This document shows positions 18,881 through 27,806 of a stretch of 64,000 bases of DNA, in pieces (the first letter of the stretch is position 1; each line of letters starts with the position of its first letter). The DNA is taken from the NCBI GenBank assembly GCA_019416685.1, contig DXWV01000071.1, positions 1-64,000 on the forward strand. Direction: 5' to 3'. This stretch comes from Bacteroides sp. Lineage in GTDB: Bacteria > Bacteroidota > Bacteroidia > Bacteroidales > Bacteroidaceae. The position numbers and the translations under genes were made by a program. The notes beneath the pieces were generated by a model. It saw only the letters and a program-made list of their open reading frames with translations, did no database searches and had not been told where the DNA came from.

Positions 18881-20686
18881 ATGAAACAATCTATTAAAAC
18901 GAATTTAATATTTCTATATGCTTTTATAGGAATATTTCAGGTGGCATTTTCACAAAACGGTACATATTCAAAGAGATACTATAAACAGCAGAAAGTGACT
19001 TTCAATAGGCCCAATGGAGCATATACCAATGCACTGCTTGTCGAGGATTTTGGAAACGGAAGTTACTATACGGATCGTGATCATGCCGCAATTGTAGACG
19101 GAACTTATCAAATTAAGTTTAAGAAAGGATGTAAAGTCGGTGGTACAGGTACAGCTGTTATTGTCAGTACTCCAAAGTTGACGCAATACACTATGGAATA
19201 CCTTATTAAATATGATGAAAATTTTGAATCCGGTCTTCATGGCAAACAGTTTGGCTTTAATTTAGGGGTAGGATATTCAGGAGGAGCTTCTGATAAAGCA
19301 ATACAAAATGGTGATGGTGGGAGTGTCCGTCTCCAATTTGATGCACTCGATGATTGTATATCCAATCAATTGTATGTTTATTATTCTGATATGACAACAG
19401 AATACGGTTGTAACCCCGGAGATCAGAAGTATACGATGAAACGGGGAGTATGGAATAAAATAAAACTGACTGTTACGATGGAAACCTCTTATGAAGCTAA
19501 AGATGCTCGTATCGAGGTGTGGTGTAATGATGAAAAGAAGATAGATGTGACCGGTCTTTCTCTTGTTCGTAAAGACGATCACCGTTTGATAACAGGTATC
19601 TGTTTTGAGTCATTCCCCGGTGGAGGTGGTATCTATCCTACACATGATAACTATCTTTATCTGGATGATATGACCTGGTATCCGGGTAGTGATAATGACG
19701 CATTCAAGAGTGTGCCGGATGAGTTGTACATGAAAGGAACTGCATTGGCAGAATCTGCTTCTCCATTGAAAATGAAGAGAATTGTAGAAGGTTTTCCGGA
19801 AAGTTATAATGGAAATCTGGTTACCGGTAATACTTATGAGCTGATAACTGCTCTGAAAACCGGAAGTTATTCGTTCTCTGTTTCTGAGAGTGGAGAAGGT
19901 TTGATTCAATCGCAGGACATTACAGTGGAGAATACGGAAAAAAATCCGGTACCTTATCGTATCCGGGTAAATTTCGATAATGATATTCCGCAGGTTACAG
20001 TGGAAAAAATTACGGGGGCTATATTATTTGCCCCCTTCAAAAAGAAAGTGGTAGCCAATCTGGACTATACCGGAAACTCTGTTTTTGAAGTGAAAAATAT
20101 TCAATATGATGCATCTTCATGGGGAGATCCGAGGTATCGGATAAGGCTCTGCCTGGAAGATGGCTCTGTGGTTACTTACGGATATCTGAAAGGCAGTATA
20201 TCGGCTCCGAATGATGACAGTAATGCGTCGGGGTATTTTGAACTTTATCCAACGACCAATATTGATGACTGGCACGAAACGATTGATGGAACAAGATACA
20301 CAGGAAATGAATTCAAACTATCTTTCAAAAGAAGAGGAGAGGGTTTTGATCTGGCACCCTTTGATATGAAAGTGATTTTTAATTCTATCGGAAGTTATTA
20401 TCATGTTATAAGTGATTATGTAGAGCCTCCTGTGGGAATTACCGAAAACCAGAAAGGGGGAATCGGCATTTATCCTACATTTTTCAATCAATATATTATG
20501 ATTGAGGGGACCGAGCGTGGTATGCTGGTTGAAATGTATACCATAGATGGCAGTAAAGTGCTTCAGACGAAGACCGATGCTCCTGTTTGTAAATTAGAGA
20601 ATCTGAACATACCCGATGGTGTTTATATTTTGAAGGTTTCAACCCGGGATAACATAACGGAAACCCGGCGTGTGATTAAGTATTAA
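18881..20686 (+). CDS. Putative PL14-like polysaccharide lyase fused to binding module and type IX tail
   Basis: About 601 residues from ATG 18881, which gives a good signal peptide (FLYAFIGIFQVAFSQ). Residues about 30-270 look like a jelly-roll lyase of the PL14/PL20 kind: LHGKQFGFNLGVGYSGG, an internal RLQF and YVYYSD strand pair, RGVWNKIKLTV and a late ICFESFPGGGGIY. The rest is a copy of the preceding protein's beta module (TALAES, IRVNF, WGDPRYR, KRRGEGF), followed by a type IX-like tail. A lyase here would supply the unsaturated ends that the two GH105 enzymes remove. The lyase assignment is by motif resemblance only. Confidence 0.55.
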   Translation: MKQSIKTNLIFLYAFIGIFQVAFSQNGTYSKRYYKQQKVTFNRPNGAYTNALLVEDFGNGSYYTDRDHAAIVDGTYQIKFKKGCKVGGTGTAVIVSTPKLTQYTMEYLIKYDENFESGLHGKQFGFNLGVGYSGGASDKAIQNGDGGSVRLQFDALDDCISNQLYVYYSDMTTEYGCNPGDQKYTMKRGVWNKIKLTVTMETSYEAKDARIEVWCNDEKKIDVTGLSLVRKDDHRLITGICFESFPGGGGIYPTHDNYLYLDDMTWYPGSDNDAFKSVPDELYMKGTALAESASPLKMKRIVEGFPESYNGNLVTGNTYELITALKTGSYSFSVSESGEGLIQSQDITVENTEKNPVPYRIRVNFDNDIPQVTVEKITGAILFAPFKKKVVANLDYTGNSVFEVKNIQYDASSWGDPRYRIRLCLEDGSVVTYGYLKGSISAPNDDSNASGYFELYPTTNIDDWHETIDGTRYTGNEFKLSFKRRGEGFDLAPFDMKVIFNSIGSYYHVISDYVEPPVGITENQKGGIGIYPTFFNQYIMIEGTERGMLVEMYTIDGSKVLQTKTDAPVCKLENLNIPDGVYILKVSTRDNITETRRVIKY

Positions 20687-20738
20687 ACTTGATTCTTGAA
20701 ATTAGTCCTATTCAGAAATTATCTAAAATTGATTATTT

Positions 20739-22793
20739 ATGCAGTCTTTCTTCTCAAAAGGTAACAACAATAGTAGCATTTCTTCACTCCTGATAAAAAC
20801 AAGAATATGCTGGTTCCTTTCTTTTATCATAATAACTCATACGGCATTATGCCGGAATTCCGATCACCCGGTTAACGTTTTTATAGTAGATTCGCCCGAT
20901 TATACGCATAGCCCTTACACCGGAATGACGCGGAAGCATTGGATAGATGCTGCAAAATATATGCTTGAAGGAGCTTTCAGCTATATTCATAGTATGGACG
21001 ATGCCATGAAGTTTCCAAAACAGGAAGGTAAGAGTTATCCCAATAGAGAAGAACAGATACCGACAGAAAAGCTGGAAGGGCTTTGCCGTACATTGTACAT
21101 TGCTGCTCCTTTGTTGAAAGAGAACCCGGATTTAGCCTTGAACAATATAAAGGTGGCTGACTATTACAGACAACAACTTATTAACATTATAACTCCGGGA
21201 CATCCGGGTTTTATTTCTCCCCGTATAAAGAACGGTATCTCTCAAAATCTTGTAGAGTTCGGAGCTTTGTCTATTTCTTTGTTCTCGATTCCCGAAATTT
21301 TATGGGATCCTTTAACTAAACAGCAAAAAGATGCATTGGCACATACTATGCTGAGCTATGCCGATGGTCCTACAGTTCCTTCCAACTGGCGCTTTTTCAA
21401 TTTGTTTGTATTTAGTTTCTTTAAAAGCGTGGGATATGAAGTGAATGAGCCGCTGATGAAGAAGTTTCTGGACCTCTCTTTTGCCGATTATAGAGGCGAG
21501 GGATGGTATATTGACAATTCATCTTATGATTATTATAGTATGTGGGCTTATCAAATGTATGGTATTCTTTGGAGTGAATACTTTGGGAAAAAGTATTATC
21601 CGGAGTACGCAGAACGTTTTAAAGCCAATTTTAAGGAGATGCTAAACAATTATCCGTTAATGTTTGGTCGTGACGGACAGATGATAATGTGGGGACGCAG
21701 TATTACTTATCGGTTTGCAGCTATTTCCCCATTTCCATTGGCGGGTTATTTGAATGATACTTCCGTTAATTATGGATTCTTGCGGAGAATTGCATCCGGA
21801 ACTTTATTGCAATTCCTTCAAAATCCGGATCTATTGAAAGATAGAGTGCCCACATTGGGTTTCTATGGTGCTTTTGAACCGGCTGTTCAAGGGTATAGTT
21901 GCCGGGGCAGTGTATATTGGATGGGTAAAGCTTTTCTGAGTTTGTTATTGCCGGAGTCTAATATCTTTTGGTCAGCAAAAGAAAATGAAGGTATCTGGAA
22001 AATGGAATATAAGAAAGGAACTGTTAAAAATACGTTCCAGAATGGATCTAAGATTCTTATAACTAACTATTTTGAAAGTGGGATTACTGAGATTCGTACT
22101 TCAACCAGAATGCCCGCCAATGCAAGGGAAGATTGGCGTTTCTCAGAAAACTATAACCGCTTAGCCTATAACAGCGCATTTCCCTGGATGGCAGATGGTA
22201 AACAGGGGGAAGTTGCTATGAATTATACAATCAAGAAAGGAGACGGAGTTTGGAAAGCGTTGTCTATGTATACTTTCGATCATTTCGACCAGGATATCTA
22301 TTATCGGAATGCGACGCTGAGGGATGATGTTGATGTGAAATTTCAACTGGCCGATATTATGCTGCCCAATGGTGTTTTACGTGTTGATAAAGCTATATCA
22401 GCGACTCCGGTCGAAGTACACTTGGGACATTACTCGCTTCCTTGTCTTGATTCTAAAATAAAAGAGAGAACAATTAAAAAACAGGGGCATACAGCTTATG
22501 CGATAGATAATGGGAAGTTTCAATTGACAATGGTACCTTTGAACGGATGGGAAGATGTAAGAGTAGAAAATACCAGTGGATTGCATCCCGAAACGAAACA
22601 AAGTGCCGTACTTAATGCAGAAGACCACTTTACCGGTGAAAAGATTTTTATTACGCTTCTATTATGGAATAAAACGGGGAACAAACTGACAGATAAACAA
22701 CTTTTCCCTGTGAAGGATATTCTTGTCTCAAAAGATAAAAAGAGTGTCACGGTTTGGTTGAACGATGGGACTCAAAAGAAGGTTAAGTGGTAA
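20739..22793 (+). CDS. DUF2264-family protein (GH154-like, possible exo-uronidase)
   Basis: A 684-residue protein with a probable signal or anchor near residues 25-42. The N-terminal 400 residues fit DUF2264: TRKHWIDAAKYMLEGAF, WRFFNLFVFSFFKSVGYEVN, YDYYSMWAYQMYGILWSEY and MWGRSITYRFAAISPFPLAG. From memory, DUF2264 proteins have been placed in CAZy family GH154, which includes beta-glucuronidases; that link is recalled, not shown here. The C-terminal 280 residues form beta-rich domains. With the GH105 enzymes it fits removal of uronic acids. Confidence 0.72.
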   Translation: MQSFFSKGNNNSSISSLLIKTRICWFLSFIIITHTALCRNSDHPVNVFIVDSPDYTHSPYTGMTRKHWIDAAKYMLEGAFSYIHSMDDAMKFPKQEGKSYPNREEQIPTEKLEGLCRTLYIAAPLLKENPDLALNNIKVADYYRQQLINIITPGHPGFISPRIKNGISQNLVEFGALSISLFSIPEILWDPLTKQQKDALAHTMLSYADGPTVPSNWRFFNLFVFSFFKSVGYEVNEPLMKKFLDLSFADYRGEGWYIDNSSYDYYSMWAYQMYGILWSEYFGKKYYPEYAERFKANFKEMLNNYPLMFGRDGQMIMWGRSITYRFAAISPFPLAGYLNDTSVNYGFLRRIASGTLLQFLQNPDLLKDRVPTLGFYGAFEPAVQGYSCRGSVYWMGKAFLSLLLPESNIFWSAKENEGIWKMEYKKGTVKNTFQNGSKILITNYFESGITEIRTSTRMPANAREDWRFSENYNRLAYNSAFPWMADGKQGEVAMNYTIKKGDGVWKALSMYTFDHFDQDIYYRNATLRDDVDVKFQLADIMLPNGVLRVDKAISATPVEVHLGHYSLPCLDSKIKERTIKKQGHTAYAIDNGKFQLTMVPLNGWEDVRVENTSGLHPETKQSAVLNAEDHFTGEKIFITLLLWNKTGNKLTDKQLFPVKDILVSKDKKSVTVWLNDGTQKKVKW

Positions 22794-22826
22794 TGGAGTA
22801 TTAATGATAAAGAGAGAGAGAAAAAG

Positions 22827-24857
22827 ATGTTTAAAAAATGCACATTAATAGCAATAGTTACTCTGTTATTTCTTAGTCAAATGGCTGTTTCACAGTCTTC
22901 CTTGCCTGAGAAAGCTGAAATCGTAAAAACAGGAAAACTGGTTAATGATTGTTGGATAAAAAATCATTCGCAATGGGGAAATAATGACTGGGCAAGAGCT
23001 GTTTACTATGTAGGGAATACTTATTTCTATAAAATGTTTCCGAAAAATAAATATTTAGATTATTCAACGGCATGGGCTGAGAGTCATAAATGGAAGTTGA
23101 GGAGTTCAGGGCCTGACCATGCTGATGCCCAGGTCTGTGGACAGGTTTATTTAGACCTGTATCAGATGGATGAAGAGAAACAGATAGCTAAGATCGCCGC
23201 CATAAAAGAGGGGATTGATAAGATGTTGGCAAGGCCGGATGTGGACGATTGGTGGTGGGTGGATGCTTTGTTTATGTCGATGCCTGTTTTTGCCCGGTTA
23301 GGTGTTTTATATGATGATGATAGATATTTCGATAAGATGCACCAATTATACTCTTTCACGAAAGCAAATTTATACAATACCAAAGATCATTTGTGGTATC
23401 GGGATGAGACGGTCAGCCATGTAACTCCCAATGGGAAAGCATCCTATTGGTCAAGAGGAAATGGCTGGGCCTTTGCTGCTCTGGCTCTCGTATTGGATAA
23501 GTTGCCGGTGAATAGTGAATACAGAGCCGAATATTTAAAAATATTCAAAGAAATGGCTGCCTCGTTGAAAGCTTGTCAGCGGGAAGATGGCTTCTGGAAT
23601 CCGAGTCTGATTGATCCGAAAGATTATGGCGGACCGGAGACAAGCGGAACGTCTTTATTTCTTTTTGGGATGGCCTGGGGCATTAATCAGGGAGTACTGG
23701 ATCGGGACACCTATTATTCTGTTATTACTAAAGCATGGGAGGGATTGACTACTTTGGCCGTCAGCCCCCGAGGAGTACTTACCTATGTACAAGGTGTTGG
23801 TTTTAAGCCTTCATCGAATCCGGCCACTTCTACTTCTACGGCAGACTTTGGGGTGGGTGCTTTCTTGTTGGCTTGTGCAGAGACTGCGAAATTAGCATCC
23901 GGAGATATGCCGGCTGTATCAAACTTCGATATTGTGAGTTTAAAGGCAACTGATAAAAATAGCCTTCTTCTTGAATTTAATAAAGAGATGAATGACTTAT
24001 CGGCTCTTTCATGTTTTAACTATACGATAGATAATAATGTGAGATTAGAGCGGGTGGAAAAGAAAGACTCAAAATCGGTACTGTTAGTAACCAGCAGTAT
24101 GCTCCCCGGAGATTATCAATTGAAGTCATGTAATGTTGAGAGTAAAGATGGTGAAACATTGGATGTGGGAGCGTGGGCTTTTTTTGAGTATACAGGCATT
24201 TGCTCAGTAAAGGCCAGTGATTTTCAGAGTGGGACCACCAATACACCGGATAAAGTAATCGACGCTGATATGTCTACCCGGTGGTCTTCGGAAGGGACCG
24301 GAAAGTGGCTCTTACTCGATCTGGGAGAAGAAAGAACGCTTCATTCTGTTCGTATTGCCTTCTATGAAGGTAATACGCGGAAAAATTATTTTAATATAGA
24401 ATTGTCTCTTGACAATATAAATTTTGAAACGGTTTACCAAGGAGAATCAAGTGGTAAGTCAGACCAATTGGAAAACTATGATTTTAGTGTGAAGAAAGCA
24501 CGTTATGTGCGGCTGGAATTTAATGGAAACAGTAAAAGCAAATGGAATAGTGTACTGGAGGTTAGGATAAAAACGGTTGATACTGTTTCTGGAATTTCTA
24601 TTGAAAAAAAATCGCAATTTAGTGTTGTCACGGATCTATTGCAATATGGGCAGTTAACGGTTCTAACAGGAGGTGAAAGGTATCGATATTTGGATTTATC
24701 CGTTGTTGATATGGGAGGAAGTTGTATTTATAACCGGGCTTTTACCAACATAGCAGATCGTCTTGTGATAAATGATTTGTGGCTTCTTAAGGGTACCTAT
24801 ATTTGTACTGTTACCTCTGATAAAGGAAGTACTTCTCAGCTGTTTGTTGTCATATAG
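22827..24857 (+). CDS. Multidomain GH105-type unsaturated uronyl hydrolase with F5/8-type C domain
   Basis: A 676-residue secreted protein (signal LLFLSQMAVSQ). Residues about 30-355 are a GH105 barrel: DHADAQVCGQVYLDLYQMDE, WWWVDALFMSMPVF, YWSRGNGWAFAAL and GFWNPSLIDP followed by PETSGTS. Next comes an Ig-like domain (about 375-460, LLLEFNKEMNDLSALSCFNY). A discoidin or F5/8 type C module follows (about 465-590, DKVIDADMSTRWSSEGTGKW, a CBM32-like sugar-binding build). A short type IX-like tail ends the protein. It is the second unsaturated-uronyl hydrolase of the locus and probably acts on a different product from the one at 14633. Confidence 0.88.
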   Translation: MFKKCTLIAIVTLLFLSQMAVSQSSLPEKAEIVKTGKLVNDCWIKNHSQWGNNDWARAVYYVGNTYFYKMFPKNKYLDYSTAWAESHKWKLRSSGPDHADAQVCGQVYLDLYQMDEEKQIAKIAAIKEGIDKMLARPDVDDWWWVDALFMSMPVFARLGVLYDDDRYFDKMHQLYSFTKANLYNTKDHLWYRDETVSHVTPNGKASYWSRGNGWAFAALALVLDKLPVNSEYRAEYLKIFKEMAASLKACQREDGFWNPSLIDPKDYGGPETSGTSLFLFGMAWGINQGVLDRDTYYSVITKAWEGLTTLAVSPRGVLTYVQGVGFKPSSNPATSTSTADFGVGAFLLACAETAKLASGDMPAVSNFDIVSLKATDKNSLLLEFNKEMNDLSALSCFNYTIDNNVRLERVEKKDSKSVLLVTSSMLPGDYQLKSCNVESKDGETLDVGAWAFFEYTGICSVKASDFQSGTTNTPDKVIDADMSTRWSSEGTGKWLLLDLGEERTLHSVRIAFYEGNTRKNYFNIELSLDNINFETVYQGESSGKSDQLENYDFSVKKARYVRLEFNGNSKSKWNSVLEVRIKTVDTVSGISIEKKSQFSVVTDLLQYGQLTVLTGGERYRYLDLSVVDMGGSCIYNRAFTNIADRLVINDLWLLKGTYICTVTSDKGSTSQLFVVI

Positions 24858-24970
24858 GCTGCTTTACTTCCGGTCCCGATATTAAAATTGTAGAAAACAT
24901 TTTGTTGACTCACTTTGTTGAATAAAGAGTAAATTATCAATAAATTCATATCGTTATAACTCAATTTGAT

Positions 24971-25378
24971 ATGGTTAATAAAATAGACTATTTCTCTTTA
25001 TTCGCACGTATAGCTATTGCTATGAGTTTCCTGTCCGCTGTTGCAGATCGTATTGGTTTGTGGACTCCTTTATTGGGAAGCGAAAATGTGACCTGGGGTA
25101 ATATGGAGAGCTTTATCGCTTACACAGGAATTTTAGTTCCATGGATTCCGAAGCTATTTTTGCCATCATTAGCTTGGCTGGTGACAATAATAGAAGTGAT
25201 TCTTGGAGTATTGTTAATAATTGGTTTTCAAAAACGTTATGTAGCCCTTTGCAGTGGGATTCTGTTATTGATTTTTGCTTTCTCAATGGTGTTCTTCTCG
25301 AATCTGAAAGCTCCATTGGATTATAGTGTATTTACAGCAGCTGCCTGTTCTTTTCTACTTTATAAAAATAGTAGGTAA
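24971..25378 (+). CDS. DoxX-like small membrane protein
   Basis: A 135-residue protein with four predicted membrane helices (about residues 8-25, 48-70, 72-92 and 96-115, with weak boundaries). It resembles DoxX/DoxD-like proteins in the pattern IARIAIAMSFLSAVADRIG at the start, and a helix with WLVTIIEVILGVLLIIGF. The family role is mostly unknown; some members act in redox stress. It is not obviously part of the glycan locus. No terminator separates them, but a 113-base gap does. Confidence 0.72.
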   Translation: MVNKIDYFSLFARIAIAMSFLSAVADRIGLWTPLLGSENVTWGNMESFIAYTGILVPWIPKLFLPSLAWLVTIIEVILGVLLIIGFQKRYVALCSGILLLIFAFSMVFFSNLKAPLDYSVFTAAACSFLLYKNSR

Positions 25379-25461
25379 AAAATAAGATGATTCGGGAATA
25401 GCTATTACTTGTATCCACCAGTAAGAACCTGTTTAAGTTTTATTCCTTTCCATACAGATAT

Positions 25462-25590
25462 GAATCTATTTACGATTAGACGATTTACGATGTACGATTG
25501 GGATTACTCCGTTTCTGACAGCGCTGAAACAAGCTTTTAAAAGAGTAACTTCAATCGTACATCATACATCGTCTAATCGTAAATAGATTC
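25462..25590. repeat. Dispersed palindromic repeat, copy 2
   Basis: A 129-base inverted repeat with 39-base arms (25462-25500 and 25552-25590, 37 of 39 matching). Its core differs from the copy at 7578 by a few substitutions only. This copy has arms 8 bases longer at the inner end (an extra ATGTACGA-type repeat). It opens a 740-base repeat-rich gap between the DoxX gene and the ABC operon. Confidence 0.85.
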
Positions 25591-25701
25591 TGTTTTGAAC
25601 TTAATGGTGTTTGTCATTGCCATCCGTCTCTTTCTCCGGTATTGATAAAGCTCTATCTCGTAGAGTAACGTATGAAGCCTCGGTATGTAACGTTGTTTAA
25701 G

Positions 25702-25790
25702 ATGTACATGTAAAGCAGTAAAACATGTACATGTAAGACAGTGAAACATGTACATGTAAAGCAGTGAAACATGTACATGTAAAACAAGAC
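25702..25790. repeat. Four tandem copies of a 23-bp palindrome-bearing unit
   Basis: Units start at 25702, 25725, 25748 and 25771; the last is shortened. Each opens with ATGTACATGT, nested in a 12-base palindrome ACATGTACATGT in copies 2-4, followed by AAAGCAGTGAAAC with small changes. There is no spacer/repeat alternation as in CRISPR. They may be protein-binding sites or an intergenic minisatellite. Confidence 0.85.
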
Positions 25791-25923
25791 TGCTCACCGG
25801 GGAAAGGAACGTTCCTTTCTGAGAAAGACAAAGTACAACACCGGGCAAGGGTAACAATGCCGTCTATGGATACTTCCTCCATCGAAAAGATAGGATCATA
25901 ATCTTCGTTACCATACAGATATG

Positions 25924-25999
25924 AATAATTAGCCAATGTGCCAATATACCAATGCCATGCGGTATACAGCGCAGCCAATTGGCACATTAGCTAATTATT
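25924..25999. repeat. Inverted repeat with 22-base arms
   Basis: The arms at 25924-25945 and 25978-25999 match at 21 of 22 positions around a 32-base loop. The element begins right after the 16-base string CCATACAGATATGAAT (25911-25926), which also precedes the palindromic repeat at 25462 (25450-25465). This suggests a shared target or a common origin. There is no coding sequence. Confidence 0.75.
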
Positions 26000-26059
26000 A
26001 ATCAGGTATTATATTTTAATTTTTTTCTCTCTATCTATTGCAATATTAAAAAGAATATC

Positions 26060-26091
26060 TACTTTTGCAGTGTACTATTATACTAATACAC
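26060..26091 (+). promoter_or_regulatory. Promoter and likely GntR operator of the ABC operon
   Basis: TACTTTTG (26060-26067) fits the -7 consensus. It is followed at once by an imperfect 22-base palindrome (26070-26091, GTGTA at one end and TACAC at the other, 18 of 22 symmetric) at the expected transcription start. YtrA-type GntR regulators repress their own ABC operons from such sites, and the operon encodes one at 27807. Confidence 0.65.
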
Positions 26092-26119
26092 TTATACATT
26101 ATATTAAAAGACAAAAAGT

Positions 26120-26974
26120 ATGATTGCAGTAGAACATCTTTCATTCGTTTACCGTAAGTCAAAGCGTGCCGTGTTACACGATTTCTCTCTTTCGCTGAAG
26201 CAGGGGAGAGTTTACGGATTGCTTGGCAAAAATGGTGCGGGTAAATCCACACTTCTCTATTTGATGACTGGTCTGCTTACTCCTAAAAGCGGACGGGTTT
26301 TATATCATGATACAGACGTTCGTCGCCGTCTGCCGGTGACTTTACAAGATATGTTTCTTGTTCCCGAAGAGTTTGAATTGCCGGCAGTCTCTTTGGTTAG
26401 TTATGTTGAACTGAACAGTCCGTTTTACCCTCGTTTCAGTAAGGAGGATATGGTGAAATACCTCCATTACTTTGACATGGATATGGATATCAATTTAGGG
26501 GCTCTTTCTATGGGGCAGAAAAAGAAAGTGTTCATGAGCTTTGCTCTTGCTACAAATACCTCTTTATTGTTGATGGATGAACCGACCAATGGACTCGATA
26601 TTCCAGGGAAGAGCCAGTTCCGAAAATTTATAGCTTCAGGTATGACGGATGATAAAACAATTATTATTTCCACACATCAGGTACGCGACATTGATAAAAT
26701 TCTCGATCATGTTTTGATTATGGATAATAGCCGTGTATTGCTTGATGAGTCTACGGCAAACATCTGCGAGAAATTGTTATTTCTGGAGAGCGATAATCGC
26801 GAGTTGGCAGAAATGGCCCTATTTGCTTCACCCTCCATACAGGGCAATGTGATGATATTGCCTAACACAGAGGGAGAAGAGTCTGATATAAATCTCGAGT
26901 TACTTTTTAATGCTACTTTATCTGTGCCACAGGAAATTGCAAAATTGTTTCATACAAAAACAAATGAGTTATGA
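26120..26974 (+). CDS. ABC transporter ATP-binding protein
   Basis: A 284-residue ATPase. Walker A is GLLGKNGAGKSTLLY (about residues 34-48), the signature motif is LSMGQKKKV (about 130), Walker B is LLLMDEPTNGLD (about 152-163), and the switch His is in STHQVRD. It resembles the ATPase subunits of GntR-linked (YtrBC/BcrA-like) exporters, which act in cell-envelope stress or drug export. It overlaps the membrane subunit gene by four bases (ATGA), so the two are translationally coupled. Confidence 0.92.
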   Translation: MIAVEHLSFVYRKSKRAVLHDFSLSLKQGRVYGLLGKNGAGKSTLLYLMTGLLTPKSGRVLYHDTDVRRRLPVTLQDMFLVPEEFELPAVSLVSYVELNSPFYPRFSKEDMVKYLHYFDMDMDINLGALSMGQKKKVFMSFALATNTSLLLMDEPTNGLDIPGKSQFRKFIASGMTDDKTIIISTHQVRDIDKILDHVLIMDNSRVLLDESTANICEKLLFLESDNRELAEMALFASPSIQGNVMILPNTEGEESDINLELLFNATLSVPQEIAKLFHTKTNEL

Positions 26975-27792
26975 TAAAAGATACTTTTTTCAGTATGCCC
27001 CGCTTTATGAATCTTTGCCGTAAAGATATGGTAGAGAATTGGAGATCAAATGTGCTTCGTATTGTGTTGATGTACGGAGTGATGGCGCTTATTATGATTT
27101 GGAATGGTTACTTTCAGTATCGGGGTGGAGGCTATGGAGACACTGATCCTGCCTGGAGATTTCTTTTGCCTCTTCTGATGTGGGGACTTTGGACGTTTGG
27201 CTGCCTGAGCGCTTCCTTTACCATGGAAAAGATGAAAACAAAGACAAGCCGCCTTTCTGTATTAATGACTCCTGCCACTCCTTTTGAAAAGTATATTTCA
27301 CGTTGGCTGGTTTCTACTGTTGTTTTTTTAATTGTTTTTCTTATAGCTTATAAATTGGCCGATTATACCAGAGTATTGGTTTATACACTGAAATATCCGG
27401 ATATAGATACTATTGCACCGGTTCCGTTGTCACATTGTGTCGGAGGAAACGTTCCCTATTATACATTGACCCGTACGTTGAAAGATTTTATGTTGATTAT
27501 TGGAGGATATTTCTTTTTCCAGTCTTGTTTTGTGCTGGGTAGTTCTATCTGGCCCAAGAATGCTTTCTTAAAAACCTTTGTAGCCGGAGTGATAATAACG
27601 ATTTTCTATGTATCAGTCACTATGGGAGTGGCTAATCTGGTTCTTGAAAAGAATGGCGATTACTCTGGTATTTATAAAACGGAACGTACAGAGTATTTTA
27701 TATTATCAGCTATAATAGTCTTCTTTACACTGATGAACTGGATACTTGCCTATTTCCGTTTTAAAGAGGCTGAAATTATTAATAGAATGTAA
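26971..27792 (+). CDS. ABC transporter membrane subunit
   Basis: A 273-residue integral membrane protein with about six hydrophobic helices, for example IVLMYGVMALIMIWNGYF, LLPLLMWGLWTFGCLSASF, VVFLIVFLIAYKLADY and a final YFILSAIIVFFTLMNWILAY. There is no domain beyond the permease. It starts inside the ATPase stop codon, and the GntR regulator follows 15 bases later. The transported substrate cannot be inferred. Confidence 0.85.
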   Translation: MIKDTFFSMPRFMNLCRKDMVENWRSNVLRIVLMYGVMALIMIWNGYFQYRGGGYGDTDPAWRFLLPLLMWGLWTFGCLSASFTMEKMKTKTSRLSVLMTPATPFEKYISRWLVSTVVFLIVFLIAYKLADYTRVLVYTLKYPDIDTIAPVPLSHCVGGNVPYYTLTRTLKDFMLIIGGYFFFQSCFVLGSSIWPKNAFLKTFVAGVIITIFYVSVTMGVANLVLEKNGDYSGIYKTERTEYFILSAIIVFFTLMNWILAYFRFKEAEIINRM

Positions 27793-27806
27793 CAAACTCC
27801 TGACTT

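Noticed and set aside
25702..25790. Possible CRISPR array
   Set aside because: The 23-bp units are directly adjacent with no unique spacers, and no cas genes are near.
25573..25987. Minus-strand proteins across the repeat region
   Set aside because: Their sequence is the translation of the tandem palindromes and gives low-complexity Cys/Thr/Tyr runs; no start signal or homologue-like pattern.
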